DNA of 64,000 nt from Maribacter zhoushanensis (GTDB lineage: Bacteria > Bacteroidota > Bacteroidia > Flavobacteriales > Flavobacteriaceae): contig NZ_JARKMR010000007.1 of NCBI RefSeq assembly GCF_029350975.1, positions 62,001-126,000 of the forward strand. Reading direction: 5' to 3'. Shown piece after piece: positions 44,930-54,130 of the stretch (positions within the stretch are counted from its first letter, which is position 1; every line of letters starts with the position of its first letter). The notes below the pieces were generated by a model. That model did not search any database. It saw nothing but the letters and a program-made list of their open reading frames with translations, and was not told the origin of the DNA. The translations under genes and the position numbers were made by a program.

Positions 44930-44960
44930 CAAAAATAATCATTTTATTTAAATTAGGCAA
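44930..44960 (-). promoter_or_regulatory. Bacteroidota-type promoter of rpsA
   Basis: On the minus strand, TTG (44960-44958), a 20-nt spacer and TATTTTTG (44937-44930). The start would lie near 44923, giving a 5' leader of about 115 nt. That leader contains a small hairpin AACTA-CTTTCA-TAGTT (44872-44857) that could serve autoregulation, as known for rpsA of E. coli. Confidence 0.75.
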
Positions 44961-45073
44961 CAGAACTACTTATTACACGTTCATTTATGGATTATGGCAT
45001 GATTTTAGAGTAATACATCTTAAATATGCTTATCTTAGAAGTATTATAATAACCATTAAAAAAAAGTAAAATT

Positions 45074-45454
45074 ATGAGTGTTAAGGCAAAATATCAAGGT
45101 GTATTGGATCTTGGTGAGCAATTAGGTATAAAAGACGGTAATGTAACTGTTGAAGGTGATGTTCTTAAAGTAAAAGGACAAGCAAAAACGCCTTATGAAA
45201 AAGACCTAATGTGGGATAAAATTAAGCAACTAGGCGGTGAAAGCCCTTCTGACATTAAAGCTAATATCTCTGTTGAAGACGATTCTGTATATCACAGACA
45301 CGTAGTTAAAGGTGGTGAGTCTTTAAGCAAAATAGCAAAACACTACTATGGTGATGCAATGAAATACAAAGAGATTTTTGAAGCAAATACTGGTATCTTG
45401 AAAAATCCGGATGTTATTCATCCAGATCAAGTATTGGTTATTCCAAACAAATAG
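45074..45454 (+). CDS. LysM domain protein (YgaU/Kbp-like)
   Basis: 126 aa. An N-terminal BON-like region (residues 1-70: VLDLGEQLGIKDGNVTVEGDVLKVKGQAKTPYEKDLMWDKIKQ) precedes a LysM domain (residues 75-123: HVVKGGESLSKIAKHYYGDAMKYKEIFEANTGILKNPDVIHPDQVLVIP). This is the layout of E. coli Kbp/YgaU, a cytoplasmic potassium-binding protein. No signal peptide is present, which also fits Kbp. It is shorter than E. coli Kbp by about 20 residues. Monocistronic, ending in a strong bidirectional terminator. Confidence 0.88.
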   Translation: MSVKAKYQGVLDLGEQLGIKDGNVTVEGDVLKVKGQAKTPYEKDLMWDKIKQLGGESPSDIKANISVEDDSVYHRHVVKGGESLSKIAKHYYGDAMKYKEIFEANTGILKNPDVIHPDQVLVIPNK

Positions 45455-45466
45455 TATCAATACTAT

Positions 45467-45503
45467 AAAAAAAAGAGGTTAGCAATGCTAACCTCTTTTT
45501 TTT
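45467..45503 (+). terminator. Bidirectional terminator between the LysM gene and cmk
   Basis: Stem GAGGTTAGC (45475-45483) with GCTAACCTC (45487-45495), loop AAT, flanked by A and T runs. It lies between two convergent genes, so it can end both transcripts. Confidence 0.92.
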
Positions 45504-46197
45504 ATGCTTGCTTCTCAATAACCCGAAGCGAATGTTCATAGATTCTTTGAAACTGATCCTCTAGTCCTAAATCACTATTATCAAACTCTATGGCATCATC
45601 TGCCCTTTTTAAAGGTGAAATTACCCGGTTACTATCTATATAATCTCGTTTTTGAACATTTTCAAGAATATCTTCATAATCAACATCCTCTCCCCTATCC
45701 AGCAATTCTTTGTATCTTCTTACCGCTCTTTTTTCTGGTGAAGCGGTCATGAAAATTTTAAGTTCTGCATCTGGAAATACGACAGTTCCTATATCTCTAC
45801 CGTCCATCACTATACCCTTGTCCACACCCATTGCTTGCTGCATAGCTACTAGTTTCTCTCGTACGGCTTGTATTACAGAAACCTGACTAACATTCTTAGA
45901 TACCGGCATGGTTCTAATTTCTTTCTCTACATTTTCACCATTCAAATACATTTCGGCAAATCCTACATCTGAATTAAAGATGAAATTCAGCTCAATGTCA
46001 CCTAATGAATTCACCAATGCGTCTTCATCAACTTTAACTGCATCTACAAAACCAGATTTCATAGCAAATAAAGTAACCGCACGGTACATTGCACCTGTGT
46101 CCACATATACATATTCTAGCTTTTTCGCTAATTGCTTGGCCAAGGTGCTTTTTCCCGTAGAAGAGAATCCGTCTATTGCAATGGTAATTTTTTTCAT
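45502..46197 (-). CDS. cmk: Cytidylate kinase
   Basis: Phosphorylates CMP and dCMP with ATP. 231 aa. P-loop GFSSTGKST at residues 10-18; GMDKG-like substrate segment AMGVDKGIVMDGRDIGTVVFPDAELKIFMTASPEKRAVRR; lid DYEDILENVQKRDYIDSNR. It is the downstream neighbour of lon by 28 nt and probably in the same transcript. Confidence 0.96.
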   Translation of the reverse strand: MKKITIAIDGFSSTGKSTLAKQLAKKLEYVYVDTGAMYRAVTLFAMKSGFVDAVKVDEDALVNSLGDIELNFIFNSDVGFAEMYLNGENVEKEIRTMPVSKNVSQVSVIQAVREKLVAMQQAMGVDKGIVMDGRDIGTVVFPDAELKIFMTASPEKRAVRRYKELLDRGEDVDYEDILENVQKRDYIDSNRVISPLKRADDAIEFDNSDLGLEDQFQRIYEHSLRVIEKQA

Positions 46198-46225
46198 TGT
46201 TTCAAAAATATAAAGAAAAGCTAGA

Positions 46226-48682
46226 TTATAATTCCTTTGCGTTTTTTACATTATCATCCGTAATGGCAATATCAATAACTTCAGACATTTCCTTTACATA
46301 ATGAAAAGTCAATCCTTTTAAGTAAGATTCTTTGATTTCCTTGATGTCACGCTCATTATCCGCACAAAGAATAATCTCTTTGATTTTTGCTCTTTTAGCT
46401 GCAAGAATCTTCTCCTTTATTCCACCAACAGGCAACACTTTACCACGTAAAGTAATCTCACCCGTCATTGCCAAACTCTTTTTTATTCGCTTTTGAGTAA
46501 ACAATGAAACCAAAGAAGTTAGCATGGTAATACCCGCGCTTGGCCCATCTTTTGGCGTTGCACCTTCTGGCACATGTATATGCACATTATACTTTTCAAA
46601 TACAGATGGATCAATACCAAAACGTTCTGCATTAGATTTTATGTATTCCATGGCAATGGTAGCAGATTCTTTCATGACCTTACCTAGGTTACCCGTGATA
46701 CTCATAGATCCTTTACCTTTTGAAAGTATAGATTCTATGAACAAAATATCTCCACCAACACTGGTCCAAGCTAAACCTGTAACCACACCCGCAACTTCAT
46801 TATTTTCATATTTGTTACGCTCCATTTTTGGTGCTCCCAATACTTCCATAATATCTTCATTGCTTACTTTAATATCATACGCTTCTTCTGTAGCAATAGA
46901 TTTAGCGGCATAACGTACCATTTTGGCTATTTGCTTTTCTAAAGAACGCACACCAGATTCACGCGTATACCCTTCAACAATTTTCTCAAGTTGTGGCTTT
47001 CCTATTTTTAAATGACTAGCATCTAAACCATGCTCGGTCAATTGCTTTGGCAATAAATGCTTTTTAGCAATCTCCACTTTTTCTTCAATAGTATATCCAC
47101 TCACATTTATAATTTCCATACGGTCTCTAAGTGCTGGCTGTATACTACCCAAATTATTGGCGGTAGCAACGAACATTACTTTAGAAAGATCATAACCCAA
47201 CTCTAAGAAATTATCATGAAAGTCGCTATTCTGTTCAGGATCTAAAACCTCAAGCATCGCAGAAGAAGGATCTCCCTGATTGCTGTTTGACAACTTATCT
47301 ATTTCATCTAAAATAAAAACAGGATTAGATGTACCTGCCTTTTTAAGACTTTGGATAATTCTACCTGGCATTGCACCTATGTAAGTTTTACGATGACCTC
47401 TAATCTCAGCTTCATCACGTAATCCACCAAGTGACATACGCACATATTCTCTACCTAATGCCTCTGCAACAGATTTACCCAATGATGTTTTACCAACTCC
47501 CGGAGGTCCGTAAAGACATAAAATTGGAGACTTCATATCGTTTCGCAGTTTTAATACCGCTAAATATTCAATGATTCTCTTCTTAACATCTTCTAGACCG
47601 TAATGATCACGGTCTAATATTCTCTGTGCTCTTTTTAAATCGAACTTATCTTTTGAATATTCTTTCCAAGGTAATTCCAATAATAGATCTAAATAATTTC
47701 GTTGAATAGAATATTCCGCCACTTGCGGGTTCATTCTCTTCATTTTAGCTAGTTCTTTATCAAAATGTTCCTTTACCTTTTTACCCCACTTCTTCTTTTT
47801 AGATTTGATTTTCATCTCCTCTAATTCCTCATCATATGAAACGCCTCCCAATTCTTCTTGAATGGTTTTCATTTGCTGATGTAAAAAGTATTCTCTTTGC
47901 TGCTGGTCCAAGTCATTTCTAACTTTAGACTGTATATCATTCTTAAGCTCCAGCTTTTGCATTTCAACATTCATATATTTCAATGTTGCCAATGCTCTTT
48001 CTTGTAAGCTACCTATCTCTAATAAATCTTGCTTTGCCTTAACATCTAAATTTAGATTAGAGGATACAAAATTTATTAAGAATGAATTACTTTGAATATT
48101 CTTAATGGCAAAAGATGCTTCACTAGGAATATTAGGATTATCTCTAATAATCTTTAATGCCAATTCTTTGATTGACTCGATTATAGCCAAGAATTCCTTA
48201 TCGTTCTTTTCCGGTCTTATTTCTTCGGTCTCTCTTACCGTTGCCGTAAAATATGGTTTTTTGGTAAGTACCTCAGCAATCTCAAAACGCTTTTTACCTT
48301 GTATAATTACGGTAGTATTACCATCTGGCATCTGTAGCACACGTAAAATTCTTGCTACCGTACCTAAAGTGTTAATATCTTGTACATCCGGATTTTCCGT
48401 TTCCTCATCTTTCTGTGAAACCACACCAATGACCTTAGAGCCATTATTGGCATCTTTTATCAATTGTATGCTTTTATCTCTACCTGCAGTAATAGGTATT
48501 ACCACACCAGGAAAAAGCACGGTATTTCTTAAAGGTAAAATTGGTAAAGTTTCAGGCAAGGTTTCACTATTCATTTGCTCCTCATCTTCTGGAGTCAATA
48601 GTGGTATAAGCTCAGAATCTTGATCTATTCCTTGTAAAGACATATTGTCAAAATTTGAAAATTTAGAATCTTCCATACTCAT
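46226..48682 (-). CDS. lon: ATP-dependent protease La (Lon)
   Basis: 818 aa. The Lon N-domain ([19 protein letters not shown]) is followed by a coiled region, then AAA+ with Walker [10 protein letters not shown] and Walker [11 protein letters not shown]. The C-terminal serine-lysine protease has Ser715 in PKDGPSAG and Lys758 in GGIKEKI, spaced as in E. coli Lon. It degrades damaged and short-lived regulatory proteins in the cytoplasm. Lon here starts MSMEDS; the second Met two codons on is an alternative start. Confidence 0.97.
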   Translation of the reverse strand: MSMEDSKFSNFDNMSLQGIDQDSELIPLLTPEDEEQMNSETLPETLPILPLRNTVLFPGVVIPITAGRDKSIQLIKDANNGSKVIGVVSQKDEETENPDVQDINTLGTVARILRVLQMPDGNTTVIIQGKKRFEIAEVLTKKPYFTATVRETEEIRPEKNDKEFLAIIESIKELALKIIRDNPNIPSEASFAIKNIQSNSFLINFVSSNLNLDVKAKQDLLEIGSLQERALATLKYMNVEMQKLELKNDIQSKVRNDLDQQQREYFLHQQMKTIQEELGGVSYDEELEEMKIKSKKKKWGKKVKEHFDKELAKMKRMNPQVAEYSIQRNYLDLLLELPWKEYSKDKFDLKRAQRILDRDHYGLEDVKKRIIEYLAVLKLRNDMKSPILCLYGPPGVGKTSLGKSVAEALGREYVRMSLGGLRDEAEIRGHRKTYIGAMPGRIIQSLKKAGTSNPVFILDEIDKLSNSNQGDPSSAMLEVLDPEQNSDFHDNFLELGYDLSKVMFVATANNLGSIQPALRDRMEIINVSGYTIEEKVEIAKKHLLPKQLTEHGLDASHLKIGKPQLEKIVEGYTRESGVRSLEKQIAKMVRYAAKSIATEEAYDIKVSNEDIMEVLGAPKMERNKYENNEVAGVVTGLAWTSVGGDILFIESILSKGKGSMSITGNLGKVMKESATIAMEYIKSNAERFGIDPSVFEKYNVHIHVPEGATPKDGPSAGITMLTSLVSLFTQKRIKKSLAMTGEITLRGKVLPVGGIKEKILAAKRAKIKEIILCADNERDIKEIKESYLKGLTFHYVKEMSEVIDIAITDDNVKNAKEL

Positions 48683-48938
48683 ATATCGGTCATTCTGTCA
48701 TTAAACGATCAGAACTTTATTTTTATAAATTATAAATAAATACTGTAATAGCCATGAAAACTAAGCGAATACAGCTTTTTACATCTTCATCTGCACATAA
48801 GTATTTCAATTCTTATGCCAACTAAATTATTTCATTTTAAAAATTGAACTTTATAAAAAAGAAAGAATTTTTAATAATAATTCTACCAAACTGTAACAAA
48901 CCGTAAATTGAATCATCTTTCAATAAACCAATCACTTT

Positions 48939-49493
48939 TTGAGCCAACAAAAGGAACATATTGATGAGCTAGTGCAATTGTGCATAGCCGGTAAACAAAG
49001 TGCACAGCTAGAAGTGTACAACAGGTATTACAAGGCCATGTTTAATACTGCACTCAGAATTGTAAAAGACACTGCCCAAGCAGAAGACATTATGCAAGAA
49101 TCGTTTTTAAGCGCATTTACGAAACTGCATACTTTTAAAGGGGAAGTAACTTTTGGATCCTGGTTGAAACGCATTGTTATCAACAACAGCATACATCAAT
49201 ATAGAAAGCAACAAAAAAAGAATGAAGTTGCTTTAGATGAAGTATTGTACAAGGTCGAAGATAATGACGGAATTGCATCTGACCATGTGTTTACAGAACT
49301 AAAGGCTCAAAAAGTGATGGAAACCATGAAAGATTTAAAAGACAATTACAGAATTTCTTTGACCTTACATCTAATTGAAGGGTTTGATTATGATGAAATT
49401 TGCGAAATCATGAATATTAGTTATGCCAATTGCAGAACTACTGTTTCACGAGCTAAAGAAAGTCTTAGAAAAAAATTAATACTTGCGGTCTAA
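48939..49493 (+). CDS. ECF-type RNA polymerase sigma factor (TTG start)
   Basis: 184 aa. Sigma region 2 covers YNRYYKAMFNTALRIVKDTAQAEDIMQESFLSAFTKLHTF, with the DIMQESFL core, and region 4 covers ISLTLHLIEGFDYDEICEIMNISYANCRTTVSRAKESLRKKL. The start is TTG at 48939 (MSQQKEHIDELVQL). The stop overlaps the next start (49493), so it is coupled to a putative anti-sigma factor. The regulated pathway is unknown; it may control the two exported proteins downstream. Confidence 0.94.
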   Translation: MSQQKEHIDELVQLCIAGKQSAQLEVYNRYYKAMFNTALRIVKDTAQAEDIMQESFLSAFTKLHTFKGEVTFGSWLKRIVINNSIHQYRKQQKKNEVALDEVLYKVEDNDGIASDHVFTELKAQKVMETMKDLKDNYRISLTLHLIEGFDYDEICEIMNISYANCRTTVSRAKESLRKKLILAV

Positions 49494-50056
49494 TGAAGAA
49501 AGATACTATTGACGAGCTTTTTATTGAGCTACAGGACAAAATGGATTATGCGGAACCCACCAGTGGGCACCAACAACGTTTTTTAGAAAAATTAAACGAA
49601 TCTAAAGGCGTGGCAACGCTTGAACCAAAGAAAAAGAATCCTTGGATGTTATTCTTATCCGTTGCCGCTTCTATTGCTATTCTATTATCCGTTGGCATTT
49701 TTCAATTGAACACTGCCAATAGTATAGAAGAAAAAGTTGCCGAAATTTCGCCGGAAGCTTCTAAGACACAATTTTATTTTGCAAACCTAATCGAAGAGCA
49801 GATCAACGAACTGAATTCTGAAAAATCACCAGAAACAGAAAGAATTATTAATGATACCATGGCACAATTGAAAAAACTTCAATTGAACTATACAAAAATG
49901 GAACAAGACCTTTTAAACGGTGGTAATAGCAAACTAATATTAAGCGCTATGATCACAAATTTCCAAACTAGAATAGACCTTCTTAACGAAGTAATGATAC
50001 AGATTGAAAATATTAAATCAATAAAAAAATCGAATGATGAAAACTTTACTATATAA
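49493..50056 (+). CDS. Putative anti-sigma factor, single-pass membrane protein
   Basis: 187 aa. A short cytoplasmic N-terminus, one membrane helix (about residues 51-71, WMLFLSVAASIAILLSVGIF), and a periplasmic coiled helical region rich in Glu/Lys. Position directly after the ECF sigma factor with overlapping stop/start is the strongest evidence. No HXXXCXXC zinc anti-sigma motif is present, so the sigma-binding part would be of another type. Confidence 0.75.
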   Translation: MKKDTIDELFIELQDKMDYAEPTSGHQQRFLEKLNESKGVATLEPKKKNPWMLFLSVAASIAILLSVGIFQLNTANSIEEKVAEISPEASKTQFYFANLIEEQINELNSEKSPETERIINDTMAQLKKLQLNYTKMEQDLLNGGNSKLILSAMITNFQTRIDLLNEVMIQIENIKSIKKSNDENFTI

Positions 50057-51125
50057 ATACACTTGGCTATTAATGCTAGCGTTCACAACCGTGGCTACCG
50101 CCAATAATTCTTTTGATGGTAAACATACCAGAGAAAAAACCATTAAAAAAGAATTTAATGTAAATGCCAACGCTTTGCTTAAAATAGACAACTCTTACGG
50201 CAATTTAAACATCACTTCCTGGAACGAGAACAAAATTGTTATTGAAGTTCATATTAAGACCAACGGAAACAATGAAGATAAGGTTCAGAAAAAACTAGAT
50301 GAGATTTCTGTTGATTTTGAAGCTAGTAACGAACGCGTATCTGCTGAAACTATTTTCAATAAAAGTAGTAATGGCTGGGGATGGAGCTGGGGAAATAACA
50401 GCAATGTTAATATGCAGATCAATTACACGATAAAAGTACCTATCAAAAACAATGTCAACCTTAGCAACGACTATGGTAATATTATTTTGGACAGAATAGA
50501 TGGTCATGCCAGAATTAGTTGTGACTACGGTAGATTAGAATTAGGTGAGCTTAGAGGTAGAAACAATAAATTAAATTTCGATTATACTTCTAAATCTACC
50601 ATTGGCTACGTCAATAGTGGAGAGATTAGAGCAGACTACTCAGGTTTTACCATTGAAAAAGCCGGAAACCTAGCTATAAATGCCGATTATACAAATGCCA
50701 GCATTGGCAGCATGGATAATCTGGAATACACCAGCAATTATGGAAATATGGATGTTTCTGAATTAAAAAATATAGATGGAAATGGGGACTATATAACCGT
50801 AAAACTAGGTATTGTTCATGGAGATGTATCCATCCATGCAGACTATGGTTCGGTTCGTATAGACGAATTAGCTGCAGATGCCGGTAATGTAGAGATAAGA
50901 ACAGATTACACGGGCATTAAAATTGGGTATAACAACGAATACCATTTTGATTTCGATATATCTACTAGTTATTCTGGAGTTAGCGGTAAGGACGATTTCA
51001 CCATCAACATCAGTACTGAAAAATCTTCTGACAAACACTACGAAGGCTTTTACGGATCTAAAGGAAGTGGAAATAGAATGACACTATCAAGTGACTATGG
51101 CGGAATAAGCTTTACAAAAAAATAA
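50034..51125 (+). CDS. Exported DUF4097-like beta-repeat protein
   Basis: 363 aa. Signal peptide to about residue 24 (cleavage near ATA-NNS). The body repeats a short motif of Asp/Tyr plus Gly or Ser about every 25-30 residues (NDYGNI, CDYGRL, FDYTSK, ADYSGF, ADYTNA, SNYGNM, ADYGSV, TDYTGI, SDYGGI), which suggests a regular beta-helix or beta-solenoid as in DUF4097 proteins. It overlaps the putative anti-sigma gene by 23 nt. The two codons ATG-ATG at 50034 are alternative starts. Probable surface or periplasmic structural protein in the sigma-anti-sigma operon. Confidence 0.83.
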   Translation: MMKTLLYKYTWLLMLAFTTVATANNSFDGKHTREKTIKKEFNVNANALLKIDNSYGNLNITSWNENKIVIEVHIKTNGNNEDKVQKKLDEISVDFEASNERVSAETIFNKSSNGWGWSWGNNSNVNMQINYTIKVPIKNNVNLSNDYGNIILDRIDGHARISCDYGRLELGELRGRNNKLNFDYTSKSTIGYVNSGEIRADYSGFTIEKAGNLAINADYTNASIGSMDNLEYTSNYGNMDVSELKNIDGNGDYITVKLGIVHGDVSIHADYGSVRIDELAADAGNVEIRTDYTGIKIGYNNEYHFDFDISTSYSGVSGKDDFTINISTEKSSDKHYEGFYGSKGSGNRMTLSSDYGGISFTKK

Positions 51126-51142
51126 ATATCAATCAATTTAAA

Positions 51143-51877
51143 ATGAATATCATGAAAAAGTTAAGTGTATTATTATGTGCGGGATTAATCTCCCTTTCCT
51201 GTTCAGCACAATGGGGAAAGACTATTAAAGGAAACGGAAACAATATTACCATTGAAAGAAATACTGGCGATTATGACGGAGTAGCAGTATCAGGCTGGTT
51301 TGATGTTGACTTGGTTTCTGGTAATGAAGGAGAGATTACCTTAAAAGGTGAAGAAAATCTTTTAGAATATATTATCACAGAAGTAAAAGATGGCAAATTG
51401 GTCATTAAAACAGAAAAAGGCGTTAATCTAAAATCAAGTAATTGGAAATCTGGAATTCACATTACAGTACCTGTAGAATCAATTAGCCATGTTGCCATGT
51501 CAGGTTCTGGTGATATCGTTGGAAAAACAAAAATTAAAGCCGATAAATTCAGTACTGCAATGTCAGGATCGGGAGATATTACTTTGGATATCGATTCAAA
51601 TTCCATTTCTACATCTATGTCCGGATCAGGAAATATTGCCTTAAGCGGAGCTACTAAAGACTTTGAAGCTACAATATCAGGCAGTGGAGATATAGAGGCT
51701 TTTGATTTAGAAGCCGACAACGTGGAAGCCACAGTTTCTGGTTCTGCAGATATAGAGGTTACCGCAAAAAAATCTATTAAAGCTCGCGTATCAGGTTCTG
51801 GTGATATTTCTTATAGAGGAAATCCTGAAAAAATAAATACCAAAACTTCTGGTTCCGGTAATATTTCAAAAGATTAA
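51143..51877 (+). CDS. Head GIN domain-containing protein (DUF2807), putative adhesin
   Basis: 244 aa. Signal sequence MKKLSVLLCAGLISLSC; Cys at residue 20 could be lipidated or cleaved around SAQ by a type I peptidase. The body has a DUF2807 head domain and then five SGSGDI-type repeats (at about residues 118-225: SGSGDI, SGSGDI, SGSGNI, SGSGDI, SGSADI and so on). It is the last gene of the sigma operon and has a terminator 80 nt later. Likely exported beta-solenoid; ligand unknown. Confidence 0.85.
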   Translation: MNIMKKLSVLLCAGLISLSCSAQWGKTIKGNGNNITIERNTGDYDGVAVSGWFDVDLVSGNEGEITLKGEENLLEYIITEVKDGKLVIKTEKGVNLKSSNWKSGIHITVPVESISHVAMSGSGDIVGKTKIKADKFSTAMSGSGDITLDIDSNSISTSMSGSGNIALSGATKDFEATISGSGDIEAFDLEADNVEATVSGSADIEVTAKKSIKARVSGSGDISYRGNPEKINTKTSGSGNISKD

Positions 51878-51956
51878 CTTTAAACAACCTTGAGGCAAGA
51901 CTGCAAAGCATTCAAATGCTTTATTACAGAATTACAATCAAAAATCGAACAACTAG

Positions 51957-51988
51957 AAAGACTTCTTTTTTTTAAAAGGAGTCTTTTA
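51957..51988. terminator. Bidirectional terminator between the DUF2807 and spermidine synthase-like genes
   Basis: AAAGACTTCTTTT pairs with AAAAGGAGTCTTTT (one wobble). The convergent spermidine synthase-like gene stops at 51986, inside the hairpin. Confidence 0.75.
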
Positions 51989-53512
51989 TTTTGTACCCGA
52001 TTGCAAATCGGTTTTCCACTTATTCCAATCATCAATGAAATAATTCAGAATAATCGGACTATCTAACGTATTCACTTTTGTTTCTTTAATTGTAATATCC
52101 TTAGGAAACTGAAAAGCCATTTGAAATTGATTTTCGGTCAGATATTTCAAATCTTTTGGCAGAGTTGATTTAATACTCCGCTCTTCTATCTTATCATCAC
52201 TTGCCAATACAAAACCCCAATCACCAAAAGAAGGTATGTAAGAGTGATATGGCTTTACATATTTAAAAATTGGTGACAATGTATTATTTATACAACTGAA
52301 CACAGAATTTGAAAAATATATTTCACCTGACTGGGTTACAAATAATCCATTTTTATTCAATCGTTGTTTAGCTAATAGAAAAAACTGTTTGCTGTACAAC
52401 CGTGCCAAAGCTTCGTTTGTAGGGTCTGGCAAATCTGCAATTATAATATCATATCCCTTAGCTTCATTATGCAAAAATGTAAAAGCATCTTCCGCTATTA
52501 GATTTACACGCTTATTCTTTGCTGCACCTTCATTTATTTTCATAAAATAAGGGTTTCTTTTAGCTAAATGAAACATAGTACTATCAATGTCCACAACATC
52601 TACCTGCGTAATACTTGGATGCTTTAAAACCTCTCTGCTGGCAAGATTTTCACCGCCACCAAGAATTAATACAGTTTTTGGGTTTTCGTGTAATGAAATA
52701 GGAACATGAACTAAAGGCTCATGATATCTATACTCGTCAGAAGATGAAAATTGAATAACTCTATTTAAATATAACCTTACGTCTTCCTGCTTTTTTGTAA
52801 CTACAATTTTCTGATATGGTGTTTGCTCATTTAATACTATTGGATTTTTATAAATTGCCTGATCCCATATTTTTAAAAACTTACCTCCAAAAATAACTAG
52901 TACAACAAGTACTGCCATTGAAGCTAGACCTAACAATAACGTCTTTTTAGATTTTTGTAAAAGAAAATGATTCAACACCAAACCTAAAACAATATTAATA
53001 ATACCGAATATTAAAGAAGAGTAATATAAACCAACAAACGGCAATAAAATAAAGGGAAATAATAATGTGGCTATCAACCCGCCTATATAGTCTAAAGACA
53101 GCACATTTGATAAATTATTTTTAAAATCAACTTCATTAGAGACAAATGTAAGTAACGGAACTTCCATACCCGTTAAAAGACCAATTAGCAGTATAATAAC
53201 CAAACATATAATCTGTAACGCAAGGGCACTGACCGACACAAACGAATAAAAAAGTAAAGGCACTGATATACCACCAATTAAACCCAATAAAAATTCTATA
53301 CGTACAAAAAACTTTAAAGGCATATCCCTTAAATATTTTGACAAGAATGCTCCAATACCCATTGAGAACAGGTAAACACCTATAATAACAGAAAACTGCC
53401 TAACACCATCACCTAAAAAATATGTTGCTGTTGTGCTAATCAAAAGTTCATATATAATTGAACAAAGCCCGGCAATAAAAACAGCAAACGAAATAAGTAC
53501 TCTATTTCTCAT
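51986..53512 (-). CDS. Membrane-anchored spermidine synthase-like aminopropyltransferase
   Basis: 508 aa. About seven or eight membrane helices cover residues 1-200. A spermidine-synthase Rossmann domain follows, with ILGGGENLASREVL (decarboxyl-SAM/nucleotide loop), VVDIDSTM, the catalytic-Asp region IADLPDPTNEALARLYS, and SFGDWGFVLAS. Classical SpeE is about 290 aa and soluble, so this is the long membrane form. It lies next to a YgiB/YgiC-like pair and near speD, the gene supplying decarboxylated SAM. The polyamine substrate and product are not known. Confidence 0.88.
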   Translation of the reverse strand: MRNRVLISFAVFIAGLCSIIYELLISTTATYFLGDGVRQFSVIIGVYLFSMGIGAFLSKYLRDMPLKFFVRIEFLLGLIGGISVPLLFYSFVSVSALALQIICLVIILLIGLLTGMEVPLLTFVSNEVDFKNNLSNVLSLDYIGGLIATLLFPFILLPFVGLYYSSLIFGIINIVLGLVLNHFLLQKSKKTLLLGLASMAVLVVLVIFGGKFLKIWDQAIYKNPIVLNEQTPYQKIVVTKKQEDVRLYLNRVIQFSSSDEYRYHEPLVHVPISLHENPKTVLILGGGENLASREVLKHPSITQVDVVDIDSTMFHLAKRNPYFMKINEGAAKNKRVNLIAEDAFTFLHNEAKGYDIIIADLPDPTNEALARLYSKQFFLLAKQRLNKNGLFVTQSGEIYFSNSVFSCINNTLSPIFKYVKPYHSYIPSFGDWGFVLASDDKIEERSIKSTLPKDLKYLTENQFQMAFQFPKDITIKETKVNTLDSPIILNYFIDDWNKWKTDLQSGTK

Positions 53513-53522
53513 AAAATTTAGT

Positions 53523-53530
53523 TAAGTTTG
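53523..53530 (+). promoter_or_regulatory. -7 promoter element (TAAGTTTG) before the YgiB-like gene
   Basis: TAAGTTTG is 34 nt before the ATG at 53564. It overlaps a possible TTG start at 53528, which therefore cannot be the real start. Confidence 0.55.
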
Positions 53531-53563
53531 ATTCTCATTCTAGTACAGAAAACAGTTTCAAAG

Positions 53564-54130
53564 ATGAATAAAAAAATGATGACTGGATTGGCATTTTCAA
53601 GAAAATTAATGCTGACCGCCGCTTTAGGTAGTTCTATTTTATTGACCAGTTGTGGTGATAATGATGGAAGCCCTAGAATTAAAGATTCTGAAGAAAAAAC
53701 AATTTACGAGGCAACCAAAGGCACAGTAACTGAAGTTGAAGAAATTGAACCGGGTGATGATTATAAAATTATTGATGAGCGCATTATTGATAAAAAAGAG
53801 AATTCAATTGCCATAGTTCATGGTTTAGATGGTCAAATAGACACTTTATCTTTAGCTAAAATTGATAATAACTCTAATGAAACCAGGTACCGCAACAGAT
53901 CTGGGCTAAGAACAATTTTGTACTATTCATTAGCGTCATCTTATTTTAATAGAAACTTATCTAACGTAACACCAAATTCAAGTTACTACAAGAATTCTAC
54001 TGCTTATAACAAATCAACAGATTTAAAAAATGATTTAAAAAGCTCTGCCACTTCTAGAAAAATTAGAGTTGCAGGAGCATCATCAAAAGGATATGGAAGT
54101 GGAAGATCGTTTAGATCGTTTGGAGGATAA
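53564..54130 (+). CDS. YgiB-like small lipoprotein (start corrected)
   Basis: 188 aa from ATG 53564 (MNKKMMTGLAF). Type II signal peptide with lipobox LTSC followed by GDNDGS. The middle is acidic, with IVHGLDGQIDTLSL; the C-terminus is rich in Ser, Arg and Gly (GASSKGYGSGRSFRSFGG), like the tail of E. coli YgiB. The earlier in-frame TTG at 53528 overlaps the promoter box and is excluded. It overlaps the ATP-grasp gene by 38 nt, matching the ygiB-ygiC layout. Function unknown. Confidence 0.75.
   Translation: MNKKMMTGLAFSRKLMLTAALGSSILLTSCGDNDGSPRIKDSEEKTIYEATKGTVTEVEEIEPGDDYKIIDERIIDKKENSIAIVHGLDGQIDTLSLAKIDNNSNETRYRNRSGLRTILYYSLASSYFNRNLSNVTPNSSYYKNSTAYNKSTDLKNDLKSSATSRKIRVAGASSKGYGSGRSFRSFGG

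Noticed and set aside
48105..48623. 172-codon open frame on the plus strand inside lon
   Set aside because: Antisense to the well-supported Lon N-domain, with no recognisable protein features.
48840..48938. ECF-type promoter (GAACTT at 48846-48851, TGTAAC at 48892-48897) before the sigma factor gene
   Set aside because: Neither element has a matching -10 box at the right spacing, so autoregulation is not supported.
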